Shown piece after piece: positions 44,145 to 52,797 of a stretch of 64,000 bases of DNA. The notes under the pieces were generated by a model. It saw only the letters and a program-made list of their open reading frames with translations. It made no database searches and was not told the origin of the DNA. The position numbers and the translations under genes are program-made. The DNA comes from Dyella sp. M7H15-1 (GTDB taxonomy: Bacteria; Pseudomonadota; Gammaproteobacteria; Xanthomonadales; Rhodanobacteraceae): NCBI RefSeq assembly GCF_004114615.1, contig NZ_CP035300.1, positions 62,001-126,000 on the forward strand, read 5' to 3'. Numbering within the stretch: the stretch's first letter is position 1; every line of letters starts with the position of its first letter.

Positions 44145-44438
44145 ATGAAACCCGCGCTTGCCCTGTTCGCCTTCGCGTGCTTGCTAGTCGGCTGCGACCG
44201 GCCGCAGGCGTTGTCGGTCGATGCACTAGCCGCCGACCCGACGCGGCTGCACGCGCTGCGTGCGCAGTGCCAGCGCGGCGAACTTGACGGCGCTTTCTGC
44301 GCGCAGGTCGGCCAGGCCGACTTGCGCCGTTTCCTCTCTGGGGTAGCCGGCCCGGACGAATACCAGACGCTCGCCGACCTGCCGCCGATCCCGGCCAGTT
44401 TCGACGGCCCTGATGTGCAGACGGAGCAGCGTCCATGA
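44145..44438 (+). CDS. trbK: TrbK-position entry exclusion lipoprotein
   Basis: ATG 44145; 97 aa. Lipobox LLVGCDR. The mature part shares VDALAADPTRLHALRAQCQ with the EexN-like protein at 36337. TrbK of RP4 sits in the inner membrane and blocks redundant entry. Two related lipoproteins in one ICE suggest duplication, possibly with divided specificity. Confidence 0.85.
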   Translation: MKPALALFAFACLLVGCDRPQALSVDALAADPTRLHALRAQCQRGELDGAFCAQVGQADLRRFLSGVAGPDEYQTLADLPPIPASFDGPDVQTEQRP

Positions 44439-45799
44439 ATGACGTTTCGATCATCGATCATTTCCTCAACGTCTTTTCCGCCTACATCGACTCCGGTTTC
44501 GGCCTGCTGCGCGGCGAAGTCGGATTCCTGACCGCAACGCTGGTGGTGATCGACATGACGCTCGCCGGGTTGTATTGGGCGCTCGGCCACGCCACCGGCC
44601 AGGGCGAAGACGTAATGGCCAAGCTCATCCGCAAGGTGCTCTACGTCGGCACCTTCGCCTACATCATCGGCAACTTCAACATGCTGGCCGGCATCGTATT
44701 CCGGTCGTTCGCGGGCCTCGGCCTCACGGCCACCGGCTCGGCCGTGAGCATGGAAACGTTCCTGCAGCCGGGCCATCTCGCCAAGACCGGCATCGACGCC
44801 GGTATGCCGATCCTCGACCAGATCAGCGACATGGCGGGCTTCCCCGAGGTATTCATCAACATCACGCCCATCGTCGTGATGTTCCTCGCGTGGTTCACCG
44901 TCATCGTCTGCTTCTTCGTGCTGGCGGTGCAGCTTTTCATCACGCTGATCGAGTTCAAGCTGACCACGCTGGCCGGCTTCGTGCTGGTGCCGTTCGCGCT
45001 CTGGAACAAGACCGCGTTCCTCGCCGAAAAGGTGCTCGGCAACGTGGTGTCGTCCGGCATCAAGGTGCTGGTGCTGGCCGTCATCGTCGGCATCGGCACG
45101 GGCCTGCTCGCAGAGTTCCAGACGACGCCCACCGAGCCGTCCATCGACCATGCGCTGGTCGTGATGCTGGCTTCGCTCGCCATGCTCGCGCTCGGCATCT
45201 ACGGGCCGGGCATCGCCACCGGCCTCGTGTCCGGCGCGCCGCAGCTCGGCGCGGGCGCGATGGCTGGTGCGGCGCTGGGCGCCGCCGGAACCGCTGTTGC
45301 TATCGGCGCAGCCGCAACCGGCGTGGGTGGTGCCGTGGCCGCTGGTGCACGCATGGCGCCGGCGGCGGCCAGTGCGATCGGCAGCGGCGCGCGGGCCGCC
45401 GCTTCGACGGCCAGCAGCGCACGGACGGCATTCCAAGCGGGTTCCGCTGCGGCGGGCGGCGGCTTCAAGGGCGCAGCCGCTGGCGTGGGCAACGTCGCAC
45501 GGGCGGGCGCGCAGGCCGCCGGGCAGAGAGTCGCCGCCGGCGCGCGCGCATTCGGCGGGCGGGTGGCTGGTGCATTCCGCGGCGAGGGTGGTGCGACTGC
45601 CGGCGCGTCCACCGAAGCAGGCGCATCCAGCACTGGTTCGGCCTCGGCCGCCGCCGATCAAAAGCAACCCGCTTGGGCCAAGCGCCTGCATCGGCGCCAG
45701 CAGATCGCCCACGCCGCGACCACCACCGCGCACACCTTGCGCGGCGGGGACGGCGGCGGCTCGGCACAAGGCCCAAGCCTGGGCCAATCCGACGAATGA
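44435..45799 (+). CDS. trbL: TrbL, VirB6-like channel protein
   Basis: ATG 44435 overlaps trbK. 454 aa. The first ~270 residues have six or more membrane helices (TLVVIDMTLAGLYWALGHATG, ITPIVVMFLAWFTVIVCFFVLAVQLFITLIEFK, VLVPFALWNKTAFLAEKVLG). The C-terminal ~180 residues are Ala/Gly-rich and probably disordered. Polytopic core of the transfer channel. Confidence 0.95.
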   Translation: MNDVSIIDHFLNVFSAYIDSGFGLLRGEVGFLTATLVVIDMTLAGLYWALGHATGQGEDVMAKLIRKVLYVGTFAYIIGNFNMLAGIVFRSFAGLGLTATGSAVSMETFLQPGHLAKTGIDAGMPILDQISDMAGFPEVFINITPIVVMFLAWFTVIVCFFVLAVQLFITLIEFKLTTLAGFVLVPFALWNKTAFLAEKVLGNVVSSGIKVLVLAVIVGIGTGLLAEFQTTPTEPSIDHALVVMLASLAMLALGIYGPGIATGLVSGAPQLGAGAMAGAALGAAGTAVAIGAAATGVGGAVAAGARMAPAAASAIGSGARAAASTASSARTAFQAGSAAAGGGFKGAAAGVGNVARAGAQAAGQRVAAGARAFGGRVAGAFRGEGGATAGASTEAGASSTGSASAAADQKQPAWAKRLHRRQQIAHAATTTAHTLRGGDGGGSAQGPSLGQSDE

Positions 45800-45823
45800 A
45801 GCGATTCTTGAGGAGAACGAGCC

Positions 45824-46528
45824 ATGCGATTCAAGCGACCGCAGGTGCGCTACGCCGACACGCCGCAGCCTGCCACTCCGTACCAAGCCGCCGCGCAGGC
45901 GTGGGACGAGCGAATCGGCTCGGCCCGCGTGCAGGCGAAGAACTGGCGCTTCATGGCCTTCGGCTGTCTCGCGCTCGCGCTGTTGATGGCTGGCGGCCTG
46001 GCGTGGCGTTCGGCGCAGTCCATCGTCACGCCCTACGTCGTGGAGGTGGACAAGACCGGCGAAGTGCGCGCGGTCGGCGAAGCCGCCACGCCGTACCGGC
46101 CAGCGGATGCGCAGATCGCTTTCCACCTCGCGCACTTCATCACGCTGGTTCGCTCGCTGTCCATCGACCCGATCGTGGTTCGGCAGAACTGGCTCGACGC
46201 CTACGACTACACCACGGACAAGGGCGCCGTCGTGCTCAACGACTACGCCAGCAAGAACGATCCCTTCGCCCGCATCGGCAAAGAATCGGTGACGGTGCAG
46301 ATCACCAGCGTCACGCGCGCCAGCGATTCGTCGTTCAACGTGCGCTGGACGGAGCAGCGGTTCGCCAACGGCGCGCCCACCGGCACTGAACACTGGAACG
46401 CCGTGGTGTCCATCGTCCTGCAAACCCCGCGCACCGAGCAGCGGCTGCGCAAGAACCCGCTGGGCATCTACGTCAACGGCCTGTCGTGGAGCCGCGAACT
46501 CGATGCGTCAGAAGGAGCCAAGCCATGA
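45824..46528 (+). CDS. trbF: TrbF, VirB8-like
   Basis: ATG 45824 after GAGGAGAACGAGCC; 234 aa. One N-terminal membrane helix (FGCLALALLMAGGLAWRS), then a periplasmic NTF2-like domain (TPYVVEVDKTGEVRAVGEA, WTEQRFANG). An assembly factor and part of the inner-membrane ring. Confidence 0.95.
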   Translation: MRFKRPQVRYADTPQPATPYQAAAQAWDERIGSARVQAKNWRFMAFGCLALALLMAGGLAWRSAQSIVTPYVVEVDKTGEVRAVGEAATPYRPADAQIAFHLAHFITLVRSLSIDPIVVRQNWLDAYDYTTDKGAVVLNDYASKNDPFARIGKESVTVQITSVTRASDSSFNVRWTEQRFANGAPTGTEHWNAVVSIVLQTPRTEQRLRKNPLGIYVNGLSWSRELDASEGAKP

Positions 46529-47511
46529 ACCAGTCTTTCCGCTTTTACGCTTTCGTGCTGACCGTGGCGGCCCTGTCGGGATGCGCCACGCAGGGCAAGC
46601 CACCGCGCATTTCGCTCGACGAGCCGGTGCAGGCGCAGGCGCTGCCCGAACCACCTAAGCCGGTCGAAGTGGTGGAGGTGCCGAAGGTGCTGCCGATGCC
46701 GGCGCAGATGAAGCCGTTGCCGGAGGTGGATGATGCGAAGCCCGCGCCTGAGCCTGCCGACGAAACCGTGCGCGTGTCGCGTGCCAACGCCGAGGCACGC
46801 ATCGCGCCCACGCGCGAGGGCTACGTCAACGCGATCCAGGTCTGGCCCTTCACCGATGGCGCGCTGTATCAGGTCTATGCGGCACCGGGGCGCGTGACCG
46901 TGATTTCGCTCCAGCCGGGCGAAGAACTGGTGACGGTCGCCGCCGGCGACACGGTGCGCTGGATCGTCGGAGACACGTCAAGCGGCGCCGGCGACGCGCT
47001 GCGCGTCAACGTGCTTGTCAAGCCCATCCGCTCCGGCCTCAAGACGAACGTGGTCATCACCACCAGCCGACGCACTTATCTGATCGAGCTGACCTCGACC
47101 GACAAGGCATGGATGGCGTCGGTGTCGTGGGAGTATCCGAAGGACCAGATGCTTGCCTTGCAGCGTCAGGATCGGGCGGCGCAAGCGGCCGCGCCGATCG
47201 ACGCCGGCCTGTCGCTGGAGAAGATCCGCTTCCGCTACGCGGTCAGCGGCAGCAATCCGCCGTGGAAGCCGCTGCGCGCCTTCGACGATGGCGAGAAGGT
47301 CTATATCCAGTTCCCGCCCGGCATCGCCCAAGGCGAACTGCCGCCGCTGTTCGTCATCGGCGCACAGGGTGACGGGCAACTCGTCAACTACCGTTTCCGC
47401 TCGCCGTACTACATCGTGGATCGGCTGTTCGGCGCGGCCGAACTGCGCCTGGGCGGCGACAAGGGCGACGTGGTGCGCATCGAGCGCACGGATGGCACGC
47501 GGGGGAACTGA
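46525..47511 (+). CDS. trbG: TrbG, VirB9-like
   Basis: ATG 46525 overlaps trbF. 328 aa with a signal ending in LSGCATQ, which could be a lipobox. A proline-rich stretch (PEPPKPVEVVEVPKVLPMP) precedes the VirB9 domain (GYVNAIQVWPFTDGALYQVYAAPGRVT, DRLFGAAELRLG). Forms the outer-membrane core complex with TrbI. Confidence 0.95.
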   Translation: MNQSFRFYAFVLTVAALSGCATQGKPPRISLDEPVQAQALPEPPKPVEVVEVPKVLPMPAQMKPLPEVDDAKPAPEPADETVRVSRANAEARIAPTREGYVNAIQVWPFTDGALYQVYAAPGRVTVISLQPGEELVTVAAGDTVRWIVGDTSSGAGDALRVNVLVKPIRSGLKTNVVITTSRRTYLIELTSTDKAWMASVSWEYPKDQMLALQRQDRAAQAAAPIDAGLSLEKIRFRYAVSGSNPPWKPLRAFDDGEKVYIQFPPGIAQGELPPLFVIGAQGDGQLVNYRFRSPYYIVDRLFGAAELRLGGDKGDVVRIERTDGTRGN

Positions 47512-47513
47512 CC

Positions 47514-48797
47514 ATGAGCCAGGACGAAACCCCGGACGTGCCCATTCCCGAAGCGGTGCCCAAGGTCGCACCGGAGAATGTGGCGCTGCGCGCGCAGCCG
47601 CGCCCGGTGACGCGCCTCAACCGTCGCACGCTGGCGTTGTTGACGGGTGGCCTCGGCATCGTCGTGCTGGGCGCAACCCTGTGGTCGTTGCAGCCGAAGC
47701 ACCCGCGCGGCAACAACGATGCGACCGAGCTTTACAACGTCGATCGCGTGTCGAAGTCCGAAGAACTCAACCGGCTTCCCGCCGACTACTCCAAGCTGCC
47801 GCCGAAGGTGCCGGAACTGGGGCCGCCGCTGCCGGGCGACCTCGGCCCGGCCATCGTCAAGTCGCAGCCACCGGTGGTGGCCAGCTACACGCCGCCCGGC
47901 CAGGATGCGGCGGCGGCCGAGCGCGACGCACTGCGCAAGGAGGCGGAAGCGGCGGCGGGTTCATCGGTGTTCTTCCGTTCCAGCAACCAGCGCGCTGCGG
48001 CTGCACCGGCGCAGACCGCTGCGGTCGCGCCGGCATCCGGCCTGGCGGGCTTCGACCCACAGGCCGCAGGCCCGGCTTCGACGGCGGCACAGCCGGCCGA
48101 CCCGACCGCCGTGCAGAACCGGCAAGACCAGAAAGAGGCGTTCCAGAAAGCCGGAACCACGGAAACCCGTAATTCCGGCAACCTGCAAATGCCAACCTCG
48201 CCGTATCAGGTGATGGCCGGCACGGCGATCGCGGCGGCGCTGGTGACGGGCATCAAGTCCGACCTCCCAGGCGACGTGATCGGCACGGTGACGGAGCCGG
48301 TGTACGACACCGCGACCGGCCGCTATCTGCTGATCCCGCAGGGATCGCGCATCTTCGGCAAATACAACAGCCAGGTCGCCTACGGGCAGAGCCGCGTGCA
48401 GGTGGTGTGGAATCGCATCATCCTGCCGGACACGTCTTCGCTCACGCTCGACAACCTGGTCGGTGCCGATCCGGCCGGCTATGCCGGCCTGGAGGATGGC
48501 GTCGATTGGCATTGGGGACGCATCCTGGCCGGTGCAGCACTGTCCACCGTGTTGGGTGTGGGTTCCGAGTTGGCGGTCTCCAACCAGGGCAACACCAATG
48601 GCAACACCGTCATCGCGCTTCGGGACAGCGCGCAGGACACGGCCAATCAGGTCGGCCAGGAGTTCACACGCCGCAACCTCAACATCCAGCCGACGCTGAC
48701 CGAACGACCGGGCTTGCCGGTCAGCATCATCGTCAACCGCGACTTGGTGCTGCGGCCATACCAGCCGATGTTCTTCAACCGGGGGACTTCGCAATGA
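47514..48797 (+). CDS. trbI: TrbI, VirB10-like
   Basis: ATG 47514; 427 aa. One membrane helix near residue 45 (LALLTGGLGIVVLGATLWSL), then a proline-rich linker and the conserved beta-barrel domain (SPYQVMAGTAIAAALVTGIKSDLPG, LIPQGSRIFGKYNSQ, RVQVVWNRIILPD). It spans both membranes and links energy input to the outer pore. Confidence 0.96.
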   Translation: MSQDETPDVPIPEAVPKVAPENVALRAQPRPVTRLNRRTLALLTGGLGIVVLGATLWSLQPKHPRGNNDATELYNVDRVSKSEELNRLPADYSKLPPKVPELGPPLPGDLGPAIVKSQPPVVASYTPPGQDAAAAERDALRKEAEAAAGSSVFFRSSNQRAAAAPAQTAAVAPASGLAGFDPQAAGPASTAAQPADPTAVQNRQDQKEAFQKAGTTETRNSGNLQMPTSPYQVMAGTAIAAALVTGIKSDLPGDVIGTVTEPVYDTATGRYLLIPQGSRIFGKYNSQVAYGQSRVQVVWNRIILPDTSSLTLDNLVGADPAGYAGLEDGVDWHWGRILAGAALSTVLGVGSELAVSNQGNTNGNTVIALRDSAQDTANQVGQEFTRRNLNIQPTLTERPGLPVSIIVNRDLVLRPYQPMFFNRGTSQ

Positions 48798-49021
48798 GCA
48801 CGACACGCAAGCTGCGTCTGGGGCCACTGCCCAAGACCGAAAGCATCAAGCTGACGTTCGCGTGCCCGGCCACGCTCAAGGCCGACCTCGACCGCTACGC
48901 GGCCATGCACGCGCAGACCTACGGTGAAGCGGTCGATGCGACGACGCTGATCCCGCACATGCTGGAGGCGTTCATTGCGGGGGATCGGGGGTTTCGCAGG
49001 AAACGGTCCGGGCAACAGTAG
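48794..49021 (+). CDS. DUF2274 domain protein
   Basis: ATG 48794 overlaps trbI. 75 aa. KLRLGPLPKTESIKLTFACPATLKADLDRYAAMHAQTYGEAVDATTLIPHMLEAFIAGDRGF is the DUF2274 signature, a small protein that closes trb operons of this ICE family and resembles a ribbon-helix-helix fold. Function unknown. It ends the transfer operon; the next genes are on the other strand. Confidence 0.9.
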   Translation: MSTTRKLRLGPLPKTESIKLTFACPATLKADLDRYAAMHAQTYGEAVDATTLIPHMLEAFIAGDRGFRRKRSGQQ

Positions 49022-49060
49022 TCCCACTGCTGCGGCTCCAAGACCCTGGTGACGTCGTTC

Positions 49061-50794
49061 CTAGAGTTGATGCCCTTGCAGTAAGACGGTTGGAGTGAAC
49101 ATATCGCAAAGCATCAGCACATGATGCCTGGCACGGGTGATACCAACTCGCGCCAGTTTGCGACAACGAGGGTGAGGCGCAGCCTCTTGAGTGAAAAGCA
49201 GAGGACTGCTGTTCGGGTCATCGAAGATGATTGCTGCGTCGAACTCCTTGCCTTTCGACTTGTGAATGGTCATGACGTGGATGCCCCTCAAGTCATTGCC
49301 ACCCGACAAGAGCTGATCTTCGGCTATGGCCGCATCAAGTGCGCCACGCGCATTTCGATATGCTCCCTGCGTTTGCCAGAGTTCGGTCAGTGCTGCTGAG
49401 ATACGGCGGCCACGCTGGAACGCGACAAGCTGTTCGGCATCTTCTGCTATGGCTTGAAACGAGTTGGCACCAGCATTGCGAAGGATGCTGCGCGCATCCA
49501 GCCAATCCCGCTTCGGGTCGCCAGTGAACTCGTGGGTGCGCAATAGACGTACCGCAGCTAGGAGCTTGGATGCCACTCCATTAGCGCGTGGGGAAGTACC
49601 GCCGCGGCTTTGTACGGCGCTTGCTACCAACCGCTGTGCGGTGGCTAGATTGGTATTTCCGCCGCGTGCTCGGAAAACCGTCGCAGCAAGATCGAGTCCA
49701 TCGGCCAAGTCCAGCAATTCCTCCGCTACGGGCCTGCGCGGTTCCAGCATAAACGCGACCATGCGACTCGAAAGCAGAACAGATGCTTCGTCGATCATCA
49801 CCCGATGCGGGATCAAGTTCGTGCCGTCGCCAGTCAGAGCACGGGAGATGACATTGACTCCGCGCCCCCATGTTGCCAGTACCGCAAGACTCTCGATGTC
49901 GCCTTGGGCGGCTTCCTTTGCACGTTGAATGGCGATGCCGATTGCTTGGCGGATCGCCCGATCACGGTACTCCCGGTTGGCGCGATAGTTCATCCGTGAT
50001 ACACCCCGGTACGCCGCACCTCTTGGCGTGTTCAATAGCACGTCGTTGGCGAAGGCGACGATTTCCGAATTTGGACTTCGGTGATTCTCGCCGGCCAGAT
50101 CCACCCGCAGCGGTTGCAACGCGGCCATGATGTGCGTCACTCGGTCTGAGCTAACGCCAGGCCGGAAGTCGTAAATCTGTTGGTCCAAGTCGGCGAGGCA
50201 CATCATTTGCGTGCCAGCGGATAGCAGTCGAACACATTGCCACTGATCTTCAGCGGTGTCTTGCGCCTCATCTACAACGATCAACGGATAGCACGACGAA
50301 AACAACTCGCGCAGGCGTGCGCTTCGAGACAGTAGTTCGTGAGCCTTCGGAGCAAACAGGTCGAATGCGACTCTCCCTGTTTCCTGAAATAACCGTTCGC
50401 GCTCGATGTCCCAATCACCGCCATTGCTCTCGAACTCGTGCCGCATTGCCGCCTCGTCGTGGGGCATCAGAAGACGCAACGACCGCGGTGCGCCCAGCAG
50501 GTATCCATAAGCCTGCAAGATGCGCCAGAAGAACGAGTGGAAAGTCTGGATTGAGAGCTTTCCTTGCAAGGCGGCAGGCAACTGCGTCTTGCTCGCTTCA
50601 GCGACGCGCGCTACAGCGGCACGCGAGAAGCTGAGAAACAGAACAGACTGACCAGGTGACAGGCCCCGTTCGATGACGAGTCTGGCCTTAGCCAAAGCGA
50701 TGGTCGTCTTGCCGCTGCCTGGGCCACCCGTAACGAGGATCGCGCCGTTCTCGTCGAGAATGCTCTGTCGCTGCGCGCAGATGACCAGGGCCAC
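49061..50794 (-). CDS. gajB: UvrD-like helicase, GajB-type (Gabija)
   Basis: GTG 50794, 4 bp after the gajA stop. 577 aa. Superfamily 1A helicase: Walker A VTGGPGSGKTTIALAKARLV (K29), LFLSFSRAAVARV, LIVVDEAQDTAEDQW, motif III CLADLDQQIYDFRPG, and the C-terminal VMTIHKSKGKEFDAAII plus GITRARHHVLM. Paired with an OLD-type nuclease, this is the composition of Gabija (GajA+GajB) or a related class 2 OLD system. GajB is thought to sense DNA ends or strands exposed during phage infection. Slightly longer than the 494 aa of the first described GajB. Confidence 0.85.
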   Translation of the reverse strand: MALVICAQRQSILDENGAILVTGGPGSGKTTIALAKARLVIERGLSPGQSVLFLSFSRAAVARVAEASKTQLPAALQGKLSIQTFHSFFWRILQAYGYLLGAPRSLRLLMPHDEAAMRHEFESNGGDWDIERERLFQETGRVAFDLFAPKAHELLSRSARLRELFSSCYPLIVVDEAQDTAEDQWQCVRLLSAGTQMMCLADLDQQIYDFRPGVSSDRVTHIMAALQPLRVDLAGENHRSPNSEIVAFANDVLLNTPRGAAYRGVSRMNYRANREYRDRAIRQAIGIAIQRAKEAAQGDIESLAVLATWGRGVNVISRALTGDGTNLIPHRVMIDEASVLLSSRMVAFMLEPRRPVAEELLDLADGLDLAATVFRARGGNTNLATAQRLVASAVQSRGGTSPRANGVASKLLAAVRLLRTHEFTGDPKRDWLDARSILRNAGANSFQAIAEDAEQLVAFQRGRRISAALTELWQTQGAYRNARGALDAAIAEDQLLSGGNDLRGIHVMTIHKSKGKEFDAAIIFDDPNSSPLLFTQEAAPHPRCRKLARVGITRARHHVLMLCDMFTPTVLLQGHQL

Positions 50795-50797
50795 GGC

Positions 50798-52633
50798 TTA
50801 CAGCCCCTCGGGGGCACCGGCCGGGGCTGTGTTGTCACCGGCCGCGTCTGCCCCGGCGTCGGCCTGCGCAGCAGGTGCTTCCTTGCGCTTCGGCTTTGGG
50901 TAGCGTTGATAGATGTCAGCGAGGAAGTCGGTAATGGTTTTTGGCAGCTCTGCCACAGCACACAGTTGCAACAGCTTTGCCGCGCCGCCTTCGCCTTTCA
51001 GGCCCTTCAACGTGGAAATGGTCAACTTGCGTAATTCGTCGTCAGCAGGGCGGGCTACTGGAATCCCAAACCGGCCATCGGCGTCCTCCGCGCGCAGGGC
51101 CTCTAAATACTGCCATTGCCGATCCAAGGGGGCTTCCTCGGCCATCAGCACTTCGGCGCCTTTTTGCTGGATTTCTTTGGCTACCACGTAGTTGCCCTGC
51201 AAGGTGGCAATTTCCGCGTCCGTACGCTTCTTGCGATCGAAGAAGGCAAAGGCCGGTGTCCCGATTTCCTTGAAGAAGGCCCCCAACTTTTCCAGATTTC
51301 CGTCGCCGTCGGCATTGATGACAGACAGACCGGCTACGTCCAACGCGAACAGGGCCGGGTCACTGTCTTCCATCTTCTGCGCGACCACCAACAAGGCATC
51401 CTGTTCGGTGATGCCTTCACCGACGATCACGCCTTGGCCAAGCATGGCTTCGGCGATGGCTCGACGAAAGTTCTGTCGGTAGTTCTTGGCCTTCATACCG
51501 GCCGGCAGCTTGATCGCCGTGCCGCTCAGCGTGCCGTGTTCGTCGCGGTTGAGCTTCAGTATCCCGTCAGGCTCGAAACGCTCGATGACGTAGGGAGAAT
51601 GCGATGTAACGAAGCACTGCGAAGTTTCTTCGAGCAGATAGTTCGCAATCCGCCGCTGTGTATGGGGAGGAAGGGCAATCTCGGGTTCTTCCATCGCAAA
51701 GATGACGTTGTCTTTCTTGAGGTCGGCGATGAACGTCAGCAGCGCAAGCAGGAGCGTGTTTAATGTTCCGCTACCGGCCTGTTGGAACGGGACGGCTTCC
51801 TCCCCACGCCCCATCGTCAGAAAGAAAGCGATGGTCTTCCGCAGGTGCTCGCGCGTGAGCTGGGAGACGAACAGACGGGTCGAGCGCCCCTCGCTACCGG
51901 GCGCGATGTATTCCGCCAGCCGTGTCTCGATTTCATCAAGGATCGGCCCCAGCTCAGTAGCGTCGGCGTCTATGGGTGGATCAAGGGCGGCCAGGCGCTG
52001 GCGAATGCTCTCCCACATTCCCTTGCGGGCTTCTTTCATGCGCAGGATGTTGTCGAGCAGCGTGCCGCGCTCCAGGCTCAACGCACGCGAGCCGGTGCGG
52101 ATGGTACGCAGGTAAAGGAAGCCTATCGCTCGCTTGACCTTGGTGGGAATGGACCTGGGATCAGCGTCGTCATCGTCGTCGCTTCGGCCATAGATCGTCT
52201 TGGCGAAAAACTGGTCTTCTTCGATGTCGTATTGGGCGACGGTAATCAAGCGAAGGCAGAGTTCCACGTTGGGATCATCGGCGTTGCCAATCTCGCCTTC
52301 GCCGAGAACCCGCTTGTCGGTCTTGTGCCAGAACTCTAGGTTGGCGGCGCAGAGCTTCTTGATATCGTCGGTGAGATCGACGAGGACGACTTCGATGCGG
52401 ATAGGAACGGGCGTTTCGCCATCTTCGTTCAGATAGCCGGCATTGCGGAAATCGAACTCCTCAACGGGAGGTGTTCGATTCAGGCGGTCCGGTCCAAGAA
52501 CGAGATCGAGTGCTTCGCAGATCGTGCTCTTGCCGACGTTGTTGCCGCCGATCAGGAGCGTATGCCCTGAGAAGTGAAGTTCCGCTTTCTTGATGCCGCG
52601 GAAGTTCTCTATCCCCAACCGTGAGACGCGCAT
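50798..52633 (-). CDS. gajA: OLD-family nuclease, GajA-type (Gabija)
   Basis: ATG 52633; 611 aa. The N-terminal ABC-type ATPase has Walker A LLIGGNNVGKSTICEALDLV (K35), the signature-like FQQAGSGTLNTLLLALLTF and Walker B VIFAMEEPEIALPP. The C-terminal TOPRIM nuclease has VIVGEGITEQDALLV (catalytic Glu) and SVINADGDGNLEKLG (the DxD metal site). GajA cuts DNA at specific sites when nucleotide levels drop during phage replication. A low-complexity Ala-rich tail ends the protein. It lies just inside the right ICE end, a common cargo position. Confidence 0.87.
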   Translation of the reverse strand: MRVSRLGIENFRGIKKAELHFSGHTLLIGGNNVGKSTICEALDLVLGPDRLNRTPPVEEFDFRNAGYLNEDGETPVPIRIEVVLVDLTDDIKKLCAANLEFWHKTDKRVLGEGEIGNADDPNVELCLRLITVAQYDIEEDQFFAKTIYGRSDDDDDADPRSIPTKVKRAIGFLYLRTIRTGSRALSLERGTLLDNILRMKEARKGMWESIRQRLAALDPPIDADATELGPILDEIETRLAEYIAPGSEGRSTRLFVSQLTREHLRKTIAFFLTMGRGEEAVPFQQAGSGTLNTLLLALLTFIADLKKDNVIFAMEEPEIALPPHTQRRIANYLLEETSQCFVTSHSPYVIERFEPDGILKLNRDEHGTLSGTAIKLPAGMKAKNYRQNFRRAIAEAMLGQGVIVGEGITEQDALLVVAQKMEDSDPALFALDVAGLSVINADGDGNLEKLGAFFKEIGTPAFAFFDRKKRTDAEIATLQGNYVVAKEIQQKGAEVLMAEEAPLDRQWQYLEALRAEDADGRFGIPVARPADDELRKLTISTLKGLKGEGGAAKLLQLCAVAELPKTITDFLADIYQRYPKPKRKEAPAAQADAGADAAGDNTAPAGAPEGL

Positions 52634-52756
52634 GATGCCCCCAAGAGTCCTTGCTGTTGTTGTTACGGCTACATGGTCGCCTTGCTTCCTTCATCTTCCA
52701 GACTGCTGCACGCTCCCGGTAGCTTGTCGAAAGATAAAGCATCGTCGAGCATTCAC

Positions 52757-52791
52757 AACAAAAGCCGCCGCTGCGTGAGCAGCGGCGGCTT
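52757..52791 (-). terminator. Rho-independent terminator of the replacement tRNA-Leu
   Basis: On the minus strand AGCCGCCGCTGC and GCAGCGGCGGCT form a perfect 12-bp stem with a TCAC loop, followed by TTTGTTGT, starting 8 bp after the encoded CCA. Confidence 0.88.
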
Positions 52792-52797
52792 GCAAAC

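Noticed and set aside
40130-46423. Long minus-strand frames across trbC-trbF (718 and 785 codons)
   Set aside because: They lie opposite well-conserved trb genes, have no recognisable domains, and come from codon bias.
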